From JAKZVK01 sp965248255 (GTDB lineage: Bacteria; Acidobacteriota; Terriglobia; Bryobacterales; UBA6623): 64,000 nucleotides of DNA. The stretch lies in contig CBDFIW010000001.1 in NCBI GenBank assembly GCA_965248255.1, positions 186,001 through 250,000 of the forward strand, in the 5' to 3' direction. Position 1 is the stretch's first letter. Every line of letters starts with the position of its first letter. The notes under the pieces are model-generated. The model worked only from the letters and a program-made list of their open reading frames with translations. It made no database searches and was not told the origin of the DNA. The position numbers and the translations under genes were made by a program. Of the stretch, positions 1 to 7,996 are shown one piece after another.

Positions 1-64
1 ACTTCATGCCCTCCGGAGCGATCGCCTTCATCGAGAGGCGGCCGGTCGGATAAGACGTCCTCAT
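1..64 (-). CDS. N-terminal fragment, possibly carboxymuconolactone decarboxylase/AhpD-like protein
   Basis: An open frame enters from the left edge on the minus strand and starts with ATG at 64-62; 21 codons are visible. The peptide ends in RLSMKAIAPEGMK, which resembles the N-terminus of carboxymuconolactone decarboxylase/alkylhydroperoxidase-D proteins (typically RLDYxKxAPEGxKA). An AGGAGGG lies about 13 nt upstream of the ATG, a rather long spacing. The catalytic Cys region would lie outside the window, so the assignment is a weak inference from a short stretch. Confidence 0.35.
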   Translation of the reverse strand, partial: MRTSYPTGRLSMKAIAPEGMK

Positions 65-418
65 CCCGATGAAAGAACCCTCCTGACCGAATACCGCCTC
101 CTCCGTTCCCCTCGTTGACAGCCTTACGGCATAACGAAGTTCGTTCCCATGAGAAAGAGGCGGAGCCACCCTGGGTCGCCAACTGATGTGAGTAACGTCA
201 CTCCCGCCAGCTTACTGTACAGTTCTTCCTTCATAGGCCGCACTCAACATTCCAAGCGTATACGAGGAGGCGCTCGGGTCAATAACCCTCCCCTCAACTT
301 CGTACTCTACGTTCTTCCCGAACCAAAGAGCTTCATCAGGCAGCAGGTCTCGCACCCTGAACGGCGACGTACTCTCTACATGGTCTGTGATGGTGCCTGT
401 GAAGTCGTAATTGTTTTT

Positions 419-1447
419 ACTGGGGTATTTACTTGACTCAGGTGACCCCTACATCTTGTGGTCGACAGAAGCAGCATTTTCAGTGCCGCCGATGATGGAC
501 TTGTATGGCACGGGGTCGATGGCGACCGCCTGTTGCACAAGTCGATAGAAGAGCTTCCCTCGGCTGCGAGAGTTGCGTCGATTAAAGCGGAAGGTAAACT
601 CGTCCAGGTAGTAGTCCAGATGCTCGGGGTTGACGGCCCCCTGATGCGTCCCCAGCAGCCAACGCTTCAAAAGCGACGCCACGCGGTGCACTCGGGGCAG
701 CAGCTTCGAGGCCGACTCCGGCCCCTCATCGAGGAACGTTACTTCGTGCCGGTAGCCGCGCTTCTGTAGCGGCTCATAGCCCAGCCAGCCGTCGGTATGA
801 ACCGTGCTGCCCCGTTCAATCGCTTCTTCGGCAAAGGGCATCAAGCTTTCTGCGCTCGCATCCCGGACTCTGCGCATCCGAAGCCGTCCCGTTCCCCTGC
901 CGTCCTCCTGGGCGGCGATGGCAATCAACGATTTGGTATAGGTCTGGCGACCGCGCACGCCCTCTTCTGGGCTGCCCCAGTACGTCTCGTCCACCTCCAC
1001 ACGGCCGCTGAGGCGGTCGCGACCGGGGCGCACCATGGCGCGGCGCAACTTGTGCAGCCAGCTCCAGGCCGTCTTGTAGCTGCCCAGCCCCAAGACCCGC
1101 TGCAGCCCCAGGGCACTCACTCCGTTTTTCTGACTGGTCACCCACCAGATGGCTCGCAACCACAGCCGCAGGGGCTGACGAGTGTCCTGGAACACCGTGC
1201 CAGCGGTGACCGAGGTCTGCCGACCGCAGCCCGAGCACTCCCACAGCCCTTGCCGGACCGGCCAAGCCGCGCCGTGTCCGCAGCGCGGACAGCGGAATCC
1301 TTCCGGCCAGCGCAGCTGGAACAGATAATCCCGACAAGCCTCCTCCGTCGCAAAGCGGGCCTCGAACTCAGCCAAGTTCCGCGGATAGTCCTCCATCGCA
1401 CCGCATACTACATCTTGGGGCTACCTGAGTCAAGTAAATACCCCATT
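419..1447 (-). mobile_element. IS1595-family insertion sequence, copy 1
   Basis: This is a 1029-bp element encoding one transposase on the minus strand. Its ends are inverted copies of GGGGTATTTACTTGACTCAG preceded by ACT or AAT. It is flanked by a perfect 8-bp direct repeat, TTGTTTTT, at 411-418 and 1448-1455, the target-duplication size expected for IS1595. A second copy of exactly the same length lies at 48219-49247 in the opposite orientation, with very few base differences seen. The intact ends and matching target duplication mean this copy moved here by transposition and has not recombined since. Confidence 0.93.
449..1396 (-). CDS. IS1595-family transposase, copy 1
   Basis: This 315-aa DDE-type transposase cuts and joins the element's ends. 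It has an N-terminal zinc ribbon (CPRCGHG near residue 36 and CSGCG near 54) and a helix-turn-helix-like segment. The catalytic core has VEVDETYWG (Asp about 136), a second acidic motif VHTDGWLGY (about residue 203) and a C-terminal YYLDEFTFRFNRR segment typical of ISXO2-like (DDE_Tnp_IS1595) proteins. The length is normal for the family. It differs from the copy at 48270-49217 by one visible residue (Ala versus Val in MPFxEEAIERG) and at least one silent change. It is probably functional. Confidence 0.93.
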   Translation of the reverse strand: MEDYPRNLAEFEARFATEEACRDYLFQLRWPEGFRCPRCGHGAAWPVRQGLWECSGCGRQTSVTAGTVFQDTRQPLRLWLRAIWWVTSQKNGVSALGLQRVLGLGSYKTAWSWLHKLRRAMVRPGRDRLSGRVEVDETYWGSPEEGVRGRQTYTKSLIAIAAQEDGRGTGRLRMRRVRDASAESLMPFAEEAIERGSTVHTDGWLGYEPLQKRGYRHEVTFLDEGPESASKLLPRVHRVASLLKRWLLGTHQGAVNPEHLDYYLDEFTFRFNRRNSRSRGKLFYRLVQQAVAIDPVPYKSIIGGTENAASVDHKM

Positions 1448-1790
1448 TTGTTTTTTTTGGTAGACATGTTCCCAGTGCACCGACTTAAGTCGCAGTCCAA
1501 AGGCGTGGTCGACTGTATCCGGTCCGGTTGGGCCTGCCGAGTCTGTTTCTATACCGGACTGGCTCACGTTAACCCCTCCTTCTCTCAAGGTCACGTTAAG
1601 GCCAAGTATTCCGCCAACAATGGCAACCAAGGCCAACAGCACTCCAACTACCTGCTTGCCGGTCAACTTGTTGGTGGCGGCCAGCCACGCGACCACTCCA
1701 AGGATTAAGGCGAACAGGACAACGCCCGCGCCTATTGAATCCCGCAAATTATTATGACACTTTTTGACAGTGTGGAGCATCTATATATGT

Positions 1791-2806
1791 ATGGGCAACC
1801 CCAAAGGTGTGAAGCGGGATTTCAAGGCGCTGGAGAAGCGCCGTTTCGAAGCGATGCGGCTGCTCCACCAAGGCCACAATCAGTCCGAGACGGCGAGACG
1901 GCTGAACGTCGCTCGCCAAACCGTCAGTGAGTGGCGGCGGCAATACCGCGAGCAGGGTGCGGCCGGACTCCGCCAGGCCGGGCGCGCCGGACGCAAGCCG
2001 CTCCTCGATGCCGCACAACGCGAACGCCTGACGTCGCTGCTGCTGGAAGGCCCGGAAGCCCACGGCTTCCCAACGCCCCTGTGGAGCTGTCCGCGGGTGG
2101 CTCGGCTGATCGGAGACGAGTTCGGGGTCGCATACCACGCAGGCCACGCCTGGAAGATCCTGCGAGCGCTCGACTGGAGCCCGCAACGCCCGGCCGGAAA
2201 GGCGCGCGAGCGCAACGAAGAGCGGATCCGCACCTGGAAGCGCAAGACCTGGAAGCGCATTAAAAAAAAGCCCAAAACGAAGGCCGTACGCTCGTCTTCA
2301 TCGACGAAAGCGGATTGAGTCAGAAGCCGCATCGCTGCCGCACCTGGGCGCCACGTGGCCAAACACCGGTGCTGCAGTTTAACTTCAACTGGGAGAAGCT
2401 TTCCGTCTCGGCGGGGCTGACGCTGCGTAACTTCTACTTCCGGCTCTATCCCGGTGCGATCGGCAAAGAGCAAGTGACCGACTTTCTCAAGGCGTTGGTA
2501 CGTCATATCGATCGCCCGCTGCTGATCGTCTGGGATCGGCTGCCGGCGCACCGTAGCCGCCTGGTGCAAGAGTTCATCGAACTCTCCGAAGGCCACATCG
2601 CAACCGAGTACTTGCCACCCTATGCGCCGGAGTTGAATCCGGTGGAATACATCTGGGCTTACTGGAAGCAGCACGAGTTGCCGAACGTCTGTCCGAAAGA
2701 CTACGGCGAGCTGAACGAGCGGGCCCGCAAGGCACTCCGCCGCATGTACCGCAAACCGCGTTTGATCACGGCCTTCTGGAAACAGTCTTCTCTTTGTTTT
2801 GACTGA
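1791..2806 (+). CDS. IS630-family transposase made by -1 frameshifting
   Basis: The N-terminal phase starts at ATG 1791 (MGNPKGVKRDF) and carries a helix-turn-helix, with ETARRLNVARQTVSEW then a winged-helix region. It stops at 2318. The -1 phase opens before that and contains RTLVFIDESGLSQKP, a catalytic Asp motif, then LLIVWDRLPAHRS and YAPELNPVEYIWAYWKQ, the remaining DDE motifs of IS630/ISL-type enzymes. Neither phase alone has DNA-binding and catalytic parts together, so the active protein (about 338 aa) needs a shift at A AAA AAG (2264-2270). Frameshift expression is known for several IS630 members; here it is inferred from the sequence. Confidence 0.85.
2264..2270 (+). promoter_or_regulatory. 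Slippery heptamer A AAA AAG for -1 transposase frameshift
   Basis: In the zero frame the codons read ATT AAA AAA AAG, so the heptamer A AAA AAG is correctly phased. It is the same heptamer used in Escherichia coli dnaX. Slipping back one base continues as GCC CAA AAC GAA and leads into the catalytic FIDESG segment. The zero frame stops 16 codons later, at 2316-2318. Confidence 0.7.
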
Positions 2807-2958
2807 CTCTATATTATGCGGGAGTCAATAGTAGCCACGACGGCGCCACGGCTAGTATCGCTCCAATGTGATTTGTCACTAACCGAGCCTCCTCATGAAA
2901 TATGATCTTCCGCCACAAGATTGCTCATCTGAATCACGACATCCCGTTAGTGGAAGTC

Positions 2959-3753
2959 TCAATCGGGATCCTCAATGCGACGTAGAATGGGCACATTGTC
3001 GTATCGCTTCTTGCCCAGCGGGATTGAGCGCTTGATGTCATAGTCAAACTCATGACAAGCGATCAATTGAAGCCGCCGCTCACCCGAAAGGAGGGCTTTC
3101 AAGTGACTTCCCGAATACGTTCGAGCAACCCAGTTCGATTCGAGCCGCTGAGTTCGCCGCCCCTGCTTCGCTATAATTCGTGACCGCATCCGGGCTGTGT
3201 TTGTCTTGCGGTTCGGTATCCATGTTTTGATCTTACACGTCACACGGACACCATCGCGCTCCACTTTCCACTTCTCGCGCGTCGGTTTGACTTCGTCGTA
3301 ATCGGTCAAGTGCAGTCCTATAACATAGACCCGCCCCGGTTTCAGGTGATCTGCGACGAGTCGAAGGTGCTGCCGCGCATTTGCCTTACGAAGAATGTGC
3401 TGGAACGAGCTAACGAGGCAGAACGCCAAGTCAAACCGGCGCTGGAATGCGAAGTCCTCGAACAAGGCCTTCTTCACAACACCTTGGAGGCCCTCTCGCT
3501 GAAAACGGTGACGAGCTAACCTCACCATCGGCCTGCTTGCGTCGAAACCATTTACATCAAAACCGTGACTTGCCAACTCCAATAAGAGCCGTCCGGGCCC
3601 ACACGCCGGCTCCAGAATATTGCGACCACCCGAGAGAACGTATTTCTTGTGGACGACTTGCAAGAAGTCTGCTTCTCTTTTCGTCCCGGCAGAAAAGACA
3701 ATGTCGTAATAGAGGGGGCTCTGATACCACTCAAACTTGCGAAACTTAGCCAT
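2959..3753 (-). CDS. Class I SAM-dependent methyltransferase
   Basis: This 264-aa protein has a Rossmann-type methyltransferase fold. Motif I, NILEPACGPGRLLLELA, lies near residues 45-61, followed by the acidic residue of VNGFDASRPM and a motif IV-like FDLAFCLVSSF region. The N-terminus (FEWYQSPLYYDIVFS) resembles small-molecule methyltransferases of the Methyltransf_25 group that begin with a YD segment. The substrate cannot be told. The gene stands alone between IS remnants, so it may be cargo or an isolated chromosomal gene. The ATG at 3753 is the first plausible start. Confidence 0.7.
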   Translation of the reverse strand: MAKFRKFEWYQSPLYYDIVFSAGTKREADFLQVVHKKYVLSGGRNILEPACGPGRLLLELASHGFDVNGFDASRPMVRLARHRFQREGLQGVVKKALFEDFAFQRRFDLAFCLVSSFQHILRKANARQHLRLVADHLKPGRVYVIGLHLTDYDEVKPTREKWKVERDGVRVTCKIKTWIPNRKTNTARMRSRIIAKQGRRTQRLESNWVARTYSGSHLKALLSGERRLQLIACHEFDYDIKRSIPLGKKRYDNVPILRRIEDPD

Positions 3754-3910
3754 TGGTAATCGAGTTCCCGAGCAATCGCTCTCTGACGAGGTAATTATAC
3801 ATTACGAAAGATCGCTGCGCAACGATAGGTGCGGCACTAACCCGGAAAAGGATGTGGAATGGCCCGAAAAGCGAGACCAGTAGAGAAGGGACAATGAACC
3901 AGGGAACGGT

Positions 3911-5052
3911 AAGGAGGTTCGATTGTCTCGAAGACGATTCACGAAGGAGTTCAAGCTGGCGGCCGTCCGGCGGCTCGAAGCCGGCGAGTCCGGCTCGGCC
4001 CTCGCGCGCGAGCTGGAGGTGAAGCGCGAAAAGCTCTACGACTGGCTGGCACAAGTCGAGCGCTACGGCGTCGAGGAAGCCTTTCCCGGCGCGGGGCGGC
4101 GTCCCGGCGGCAGCGCCCGTGTCGAGCCCGGCCACGAAGCCCAGGCCCGCCTCGCGGAGCTGGAACGCAAAATCGGCCGCCAGGCCATGGAGATTGATTT
4201 TTTGTCCGCAGCCTTGCGGCGTGTCGAGGATCTGCGCCGGCCGAGCATCGTCAGTGGAACCGGCGCGTCGCTGAGGAAGTACGGGCCGCAAGGCGGCAAG
4301 GCAACATGAGCACGCTGAGCACGCGCGATTTGTGCCGCTTGAGCGGACTGGCGCGAGCCAGCCTCTACCGCCAGGCCAAACCCGACAGCGAGCAGGTCGG
4401 GGAACTGCGGCAGGCCATTGTCCACGCCGCCTTGGACCATCCGGCCTACGGCACCCGGCGGACGACCCAACAGCTGCGCCGTCAAAAGCTGCTGGTCAAT
4501 CGCAAGCGCGTGCAACGGGTGATGCGCGAAGAGAAGCTCTTGCGGCGACGTCGCCGCACCGTTCCGCGAACGACCGATTCGAAGCACTCGCTGCGGCGTT
4601 ATGAAAACCTGACGCGCGATTTCCAACCCACGGGTCCCAACAAACTGTGGGGCTCCGATCTCAGCTACGTACGATTGGGAAACCACTTCGTCTATGTGGC
4701 GGTGGTGTTGGACGTGTATTCGCGGCGCGTGGTGGGCTGGGCCGTGGGTCCGAACCTGAAAACCGAATTGCCGCTGGCGGCGCTGCAACAAGCGTTGAGC
4801 AGCCGGCGTCCGGCGCCGGGCTGGATTCATCATTCCGATCAAGGTTCGCAGTACGCCGCGGAAGCTTATGTAGCCACCCTGCGGCAAGCGGGCGCGAGGA
4901 TATCGATGAGCCGCAAGGGCTGCCCGCAGGACAACGCGTACGTGGAAAGCTTTTTCAAGACTTTGAAAAGCGAGGAAGTCGACTGCAGCGAGTATGAAAG
5001 TTTGGCCCAGGCGCAGGCCGAGATCGGCGCTTATATTGAGCGGGAATACAAT
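3911..5052 (+). mobile_element. Truncated IS3-family insertion sequence
   Basis: An orfA/orfB pair of IS3 type is cut off at 5052, where the terminal repeat of the next transposon begins. The missing part is the end of orfB and the right terminal repeat. I could not identify the left terminal repeat in 3760-3910, so the left limit given is only the ribosome-binding site of orfA. The lost 3' end does not reappear on the other side of the 5053-8019 transposon, so the truncation is not a simple insertion. Confidence 0.7.
3923..4309 (+). CDS. IS3-family OrfA, helix-turn-helix protein
   Basis: This 128-aa protein starts at TTG 3923 with AAGGAGG at 3911-3917, 5 nt upstream, which decides the start. 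The N-terminus (SRRRFTKEFKLAAVRRLEAG) and the ALARELEVKREKLYDW helix-turn-helix match HTH_Tnp_1/InsE-type OrfA. A leucine/charged stretch near residues 70-95 (AQARLAELERKIGRQAMEIDFL) is the usual leucine-zipper segment. The stop overlaps the orfB start as ATGA, suggesting translational coupling. Confidence 0.85.
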   Translation: MSRRRFTKEFKLAAVRRLEAGESGSALARELEVKREKLYDWLAQVERYGVEEAFPGAGRRPGGSARVEPGHEAQARLAELERKIGRQAMEIDFLSAALRRVEDLRRPSIVSGTGASLRKYGPQGGKAT

Positions 5053-5109
5053 GGGAATTATATACGAAAGTGCCGACAAACCCTTGACAATCTCGGCACT
5101 CTGCTGTAA
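4306..5109 (+). pseudogene. IS3-family OrfB integrase-core transposase, 3' truncated
   Basis: The protein starts at the ATGA overlap with orfA. It contains an HTH_21-like region (HAALDHPAYGTRRTTQQLRR) and an rve integrase core: LWGSDLSYVRLGNHFVYVAV (first Asp), the second Asp in IHHSDQGSQY, and the Glu region DNAYVESFFKTLKSEEV. After YIEREYN the frame crosses into the terminal repeat of the next transposon at 5053. It then reads foreign codons and stops at 5107-5109. The usual C-terminal HSALGYxSPxEFE segment is missing, so this copy is probably dead. Confidence 0.85.
5053..5075 (+). repeat. Left 23-bp terminal inverted repeat of the transposon
   Basis: This 23-bp stretch is the exact reverse complement of 7997-8019, with no mismatch. 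It lies 66 bp upstream of the transposase start and next to a good promoter. Confidence 0.93.
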
Positions 5110-5112
5110 ACT
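5084..5112 (+). promoter_or_regulatory. Sigma-70-type promoter for transposase and R-M operon
   Basis: A consensus -35 box TTGACA (5084-5089) and a -10-like TAAACT (5107-5112) are separated by exactly 17 nt. The transposase ATG at 5119 lies only 7 nt after the -10 box, so the transcript would be leaderless or nearly so. The promoter is inside the element and would travel with it. Confidence 0.7.
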
Positions 5113-5118
5113 AGAATC

Positions 5119-6102
5119 ATGACAAACGGACCAGGCAAGGCGTTCCGCAGGGGCGTTACACTCAAGCAGATCATGAAGATGTTCCCCGATGATGCTACGG
5201 CTGAGGCGTGGTTCGGCAAGCAGTTCTGGCCCAGCGGAGTATGCTGCCCACACTGTGGCTCGCTGAACGTCAAGATCGGCTGCAAGCACAAGACCATGCC
5301 CTATCGCTGCCGCGAGAAGGAGTGCGCGAAGAGGTTCAGTACCAAGACTGGCACGGTCATGGAAGGCTCAAAGGTCGGATTCCAGAATTGGGCTATCGCC
5401 ACGTTCCTGTTAATCACGAGCCTCAAGAGCGTGTCAAGCATGAAGCTGCACAGGGACTTAGGCATCACCCAAAAGTCGGCCTGGTTCTTGGCGCATCGCT
5501 TGAGGGTTGCACTGACTTCCAATAATGCTATATTGTTCTCAGGGCCAGTGGAGGTTGACGAGACCTACATGGGCGGGCGGCGCAGGAACCTGAGCAACGC
5601 GCAGCGCAAGCAGGTTGGGCCGGATGCCGGTAGAGGTCCGGTCGGCAAAACTGCAGTTGTCGGCATGAAAGATCGTCCGACGAACCAGGTTGCGGCCAAG
5701 GTTGTCGAATCAACTGACAGGAACACGCTGCAAGGCTTCGTCAAAGATCACGCAACGCCAGAGGCGACCGTCTACACCGACGATGCAAGCGCATACGAAG
5801 CGCTGCCGTTCGACCACGCCACGGTCAAGCATTCGCTTTCTGAGTACGTCAAGGGCGACGCTCACACCAACGGCATCGAATCGCTATGGTCGATGCTGAA
5901 GCGGGCGCACAAAGGCACCTTCCACAAAATCTCCCCCAAGCATCTTGATCGCTACGTGCAAGAGTTCGCGGGACGGCACAATATTCGGGAGCAAGACACC
6001 ATCAAGCAACTGGCATCCGTGCGAGGCGGCATGGAGCGCAAGCGTTTGCGGTACAGACAACTGATCGCAGACAACGGACTTGCTTCGGGTGCGCGGTCGT
6101 GA
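5119..6102 (+). CDS. IS1595-family transposase of the R-M transposon
   Basis: This 327-aa ISXO2-like DDE transposase has an N-terminal zinc ribbon (CCPHCGS near residue 37 and CREKECAKRF near 67). The catalytic motifs are VEVDETYMGG (about residues 145-154), VYTDDASAY and HTNGIESLWSMLKR, the last being the usual N/E/H block. It is only distantly similar to the other IS1595 transposase in this window. The stop TGA shares its A with the next gene's ATG (6102), so transposase and methyltransferase are probably translated from one message. Confidence 0.9.
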   Translation: MTNGPGKAFRRGVTLKQIMKMFPDDATAEAWFGKQFWPSGVCCPHCGSLNVKIGCKHKTMPYRCREKECAKRFSTKTGTVMEGSKVGFQNWAIATFLLITSLKSVSSMKLHRDLGITQKSAWFLAHRLRVALTSNNAILFSGPVEVDETYMGGRRRNLSNAQRKQVGPDAGRGPVGKTAVVGMKDRPTNQVAAKVVESTDRNTLQGFVKDHATPEATVYTDDASAYEALPFDHATVKHSLSEYVKGDAHTNGIESLWSMLKRAHKGTFHKISPKHLDRYVQEFAGRHNIREQDTIKQLASVRGGMERKRLRYRQLIADNGLASGARS

Positions 6103-7103
6103 TGCCCGCAATGACAACACTGAGCATCAGAGCCACCGCAAACCGATGGATATCTGACAACTTCCCCGAGCAACGCAAGTTCCTGAGCCACACATCCCCT
6201 GTGGCCGATCACGATGGGCTGTGGCGCGTCGAATTGGTGGTCAGAAACGGCAAACAGTCCGCTCCCCTAGGACAACTGATCGTCAGAGATGGTGGGGTCA
6301 TCTTGGTAGGGGATTCTACGGATTCCATCGCGGCCCGCATTCGAGACTACATCGGGCGCGAGAAGCATCCCAAAGACCTTGTGCCGCAGATAGGGGAGTA
6401 CCACGATTTTCGCTTCGCAGACGGGATTGAAGGAGCCGCGCAACTCGAAGACCAGTCTGTAGACCTTCTGTTGACCGATCCGCCCTACGGCATCAGCAAG
6501 GCTTACACTTGCGAAAAGCAGGTTCCTCGGCGCTTACGAAAGAACGGCACGGACTTCATTATGCCGAAGGGCCACTTCGGATCATGGGATGATTCTTTTC
6601 CAACCCCTTCGGAATGGACGGCCAAGGTGCTCCCTAAGATTCGAGGGTGGGCTGTCATATTCTGCGCACAGGCACAGATAGGGGCCTACTCTGAGATCCT
6701 TGAGTCGCACAGGTTCGTAGCCGTCGGAACGCTTGTTTGGCAGAAGACGAATCCGGTTCCGTTTAATCACACTCACAAGCCGATCAATGCATGGGAGGCG
6801 TCGGTTGTCGGAAAGCGCCCAGGAACCAAGTTCAATGGACGGGTGGTACATAACGTCTTCCGGTACAAGTCGCCTTCCCCGCAAGAGCGCATTCACCCAA
6901 CCCAGAAACCGCTAGGACTTATCTCTGAGTACGCGGAACTGTTCTGCAGCGAAGGGGATCTGATCCTAGACCCGTTCGCAGGCAGTGCGACTACTGTTGT
7001 AGCCGCCATCCGATCAAGGCGGCGGGTTCTTGCCTTTGAAAATGATCCGGCATCGTTTGAGGCTGCGACGGCCCGCGTCGCCAATTTGGGGAAATTTCCG
7101 TGA
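6102..7103 (+). CDS. DNA N6-adenine or N4-cytosine methyltransferase (R-M passenger)
   Basis: This roughly 333-aa enzyme transfers methyl from SAM to DNA. The catalytic motif IV is LLLTDPPYGIS (DPPY about 127-130). The SAM-binding motif I is LILDPFAGSATT near the C-terminus (about 291-299), preceded by HPTQKPLGL. This order (IV before I) is that of beta-class enzymes of the N6_N4_Mtase family. Cognate methylation would protect DNA against the nuclease encoded next. A GTG at 6099 is an alternative start. The stop overlaps the nuclease start as GTGA. The recognition sequence cannot be read from the protein. Confidence 0.9.
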   Translation: MPAMTTLSIRATANRWISDNFPEQRKFLSHTSPVADHDGLWRVELVVRNGKQSAPLGQLIVRDGGVILVGDSTDSIAARIRDYIGREKHPKDLVPQIGEYHDFRFADGIEGAAQLEDQSVDLLLTDPPYGISKAYTCEKQVPRRLRKNGTDFIMPKGHFGSWDDSFPTPSEWTAKVLPKIRGWAVIFCAQAQIGAYSEILESHRFVAVGTLVWQKTNPVPFNHTHKPINAWEASVVGKRPGTKFNGRVVHNVFRYKSPSPQERIHPTQKPLGLISEYAELFCSEGDLILDPFAGSATTVVAAIRSRRRVLAFENDPASFEAATARVANLGKFP

Positions 7104-7810
7104 ACGCTCAGGACTTCGAAGAAACCTTCAATACGGACTCGAAGGTGTACCAAGTCTATCTCGTGCTGAGGGGCCGTCAGTGGCACTGCCGCGAGTGCGA
7201 ATATGGGCACGTAAAAACCACACAGATAGCTGGAGGAGCGGGCATACAGGGTCTCCAGCGTGGCACTCGTTCACGTCCTGGGATGGAAATTTCGAGCGGC
7301 AATCACTTTTGCTCTAAGTGTGATCGGCAAACACGCCATGATCGCTGGACAGGTCGGTTCTTAGAGCCAGTTCCAGCACCATCCATGCCGATTGCATTTG
7401 CCCTGAGAGTGATGGACATTCTAGGGAAGCGGGATGTTGTCGAAGGAACGGAGCGGCCACCAAACCAACTGACAGTTGATCACAAGTTGCCGATGCTGCG
7501 GTGGAATCAAGAAACCACTGCAAAGCAATCCAACTACGACTCTATGACAGAGGCCGACATCCGGTTGAACTTCCAGCTGCTCAAAGAGTCCAATGGGAGC
7601 GTCAGCCACAATCTCTTGAAGAGCAGAAGCTGCGAGAGGTGCTACAAGAAGGGAAGGCGCGGGACTCCGTTCGACATCAAGTTCTTCTATGCAGGCGGGC
7701 CTCGATGGGTTCCAGTCAACAAGAAAGACCCTTCCGGTTGCATCGGATGTGGTTGGTATGACTTTGCTGAATGGCGGAAGTTCCTGAACAAAGAACTGGA
7801 GAATGGTTAG
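7100..7810 (+). CDS. HNH-type restriction endonuclease-like protein
   Basis: This 236-aa protein begins at a GTG overlapping the methyltransferase stop. It has metal-binding Cys pairs at C30/C33 (HCREC), C71/C74 (CSKC) and C178/C181 (CERC). The core is LTVDHKLPMLRW (Asp127-His128), then LNFQLL (Asn157), NLLKSRSCERC and GTPFDIKFFYAGG. This DH...N...C arrangement matches HNH nucleases found as type II restriction enzymes beside their methyltransferases. Position and coupling to a DNA methyltransferase make a restriction role the best inference. A nicking or methyl-dependent activity is possible. Confidence 0.75.
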   Translation: MNAQDFEETFNTDSKVYQVYLVLRGRQWHCRECEYGHVKTTQIAGGAGIQGLQRGTRSRPGMEISSGNHFCSKCDRQTRHDRWTGRFLEPVPAPSMPIAFALRVMDILGKRDVVEGTERPPNQLTVDHKLPMLRWNQETTAKQSNYDSMTEADIRLNFQLLKESNGSVSHNLLKSRSCERCYKKGRRGTPFDIKFFYAGGPRWVPVNKKDPSGCIGCGWYDFAEWRKFLNKELENG

Positions 7811-7985
7811 GTCAATGCCAAAGAAGAAAGTTTCCGTTGTGAAGGTCGTGCATCCGAGCTACCAGCCGAGCAGTGCCGAGTTGCAAGCAGACCTGCGGGT
7901 TAAGGCCACTCCCAAGCAAGCGATCAAAGCTCTAGGTAGGCGGGTCAAGATCAACTACGTCAAGTCGCCCAAGGAGCTAGGGTGA
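7803..7985 (+). CDS. 60-aa basic protein at end of the R-M transposon
   Basis: This 60-aa lysine-rich protein contains KVVHPSYQPSSAELQADLRV and ends RVKINYVKSPKELG. Its start overlaps the HNH gene stop; an inner ATG at 7815 (MPKKKVSVV) is also possible. I recall similar short proteins with HPSYQPS next to mobile elements but know no function. It lies just inside the right terminal repeat, so it belongs to the element. A controller or immunity role for the R-M pair is conceivable but not supported by any motif. Confidence 0.6.
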   Translation: MVRSMPKKKVSVVKVVHPSYQPSSAELQADLRVKATPKQAIKALGRRVKINYVKSPKELG

Positions 7986-7996
7986 GTGCTATTTTG

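Larger units (their letters stand above)
212..1467 (-). pseudogene. Small 72-aa gene split by the first IS1595 copy
   Basis: Removing the IS (419-1447) and one copy of the 8-bp target duplication restores an uninterrupted frame. It starts with ATG at 1467-1465, reads MSTKKNN up to the junction, continues from 410 as YDFTGTITDHVE and ends at TAA 214-212, 73 codons in all. The restored protein is soluble and acidic, with segments such as RVRDLLPDEALWFG and EYEVEGRVID; I do not recognise a family. It overlaps the 3' part of the upstream small membrane-protein gene. An A8 run (1451-1458) lies near its start, so the two could be one gene with a homopolymer indel. The IS separates the first six codons from the rest, so it is inactive as it stands. 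Confidence 0.6.
1735..2828 (+). mobile_element. IS630-family insertion sequence with two-phase transposase
   Basis: This 1094-bp element is flanked by TA dinucleotides at 1733-1734 and 2829-2830, as expected for IS630/Tc1-type insertion. The ends are imperfect inverted repeats: TTGAATCCCGCAAATTAT on the left, and on the right strand TTGACTCCCGCATAATAT. The transposase frame is in two phases joined by a slippery site. It sits inside the small membrane-protein gene, whose frame is restored when the element and one TA are removed. It is unrelated in sequence to the other IS630-type element at 36052 and 50739. Confidence 0.88.
1448..2879 (-). pseudogene. Small two-helix membrane protein gene split by IS630 element
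   Basis: Deleting the IS630 element (1735-2828) and one TA rejoins a minus-strand frame. A likely GTG start at 2879-2877 has AGGAGG 8 nt upstream. The first 17 codons, up to 2829, run in phase into sequence from 1732 downwards. The restored product has two hydrophobic helices, the second around VVGVLLALVAIVGGILG, then a polar tail with DTVDHAFGLRLKSVHWEHVY. I do not recognise a family. The 3' end is uncertain: the frame runs into the IS1595 insertion, and without that IS it would reach a TGA at 338-336 while overlapping the 72-aa gene. As it stands the gene is separated from its own start. Confidence 0.55.

Noticed and set aside
149..436. 95-aa plus-strand frame running into the IS1595 end
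   Set aside because: It crosses the IS boundary and is antisense to the rebuilt 72-aa gene, which is more protein-like.
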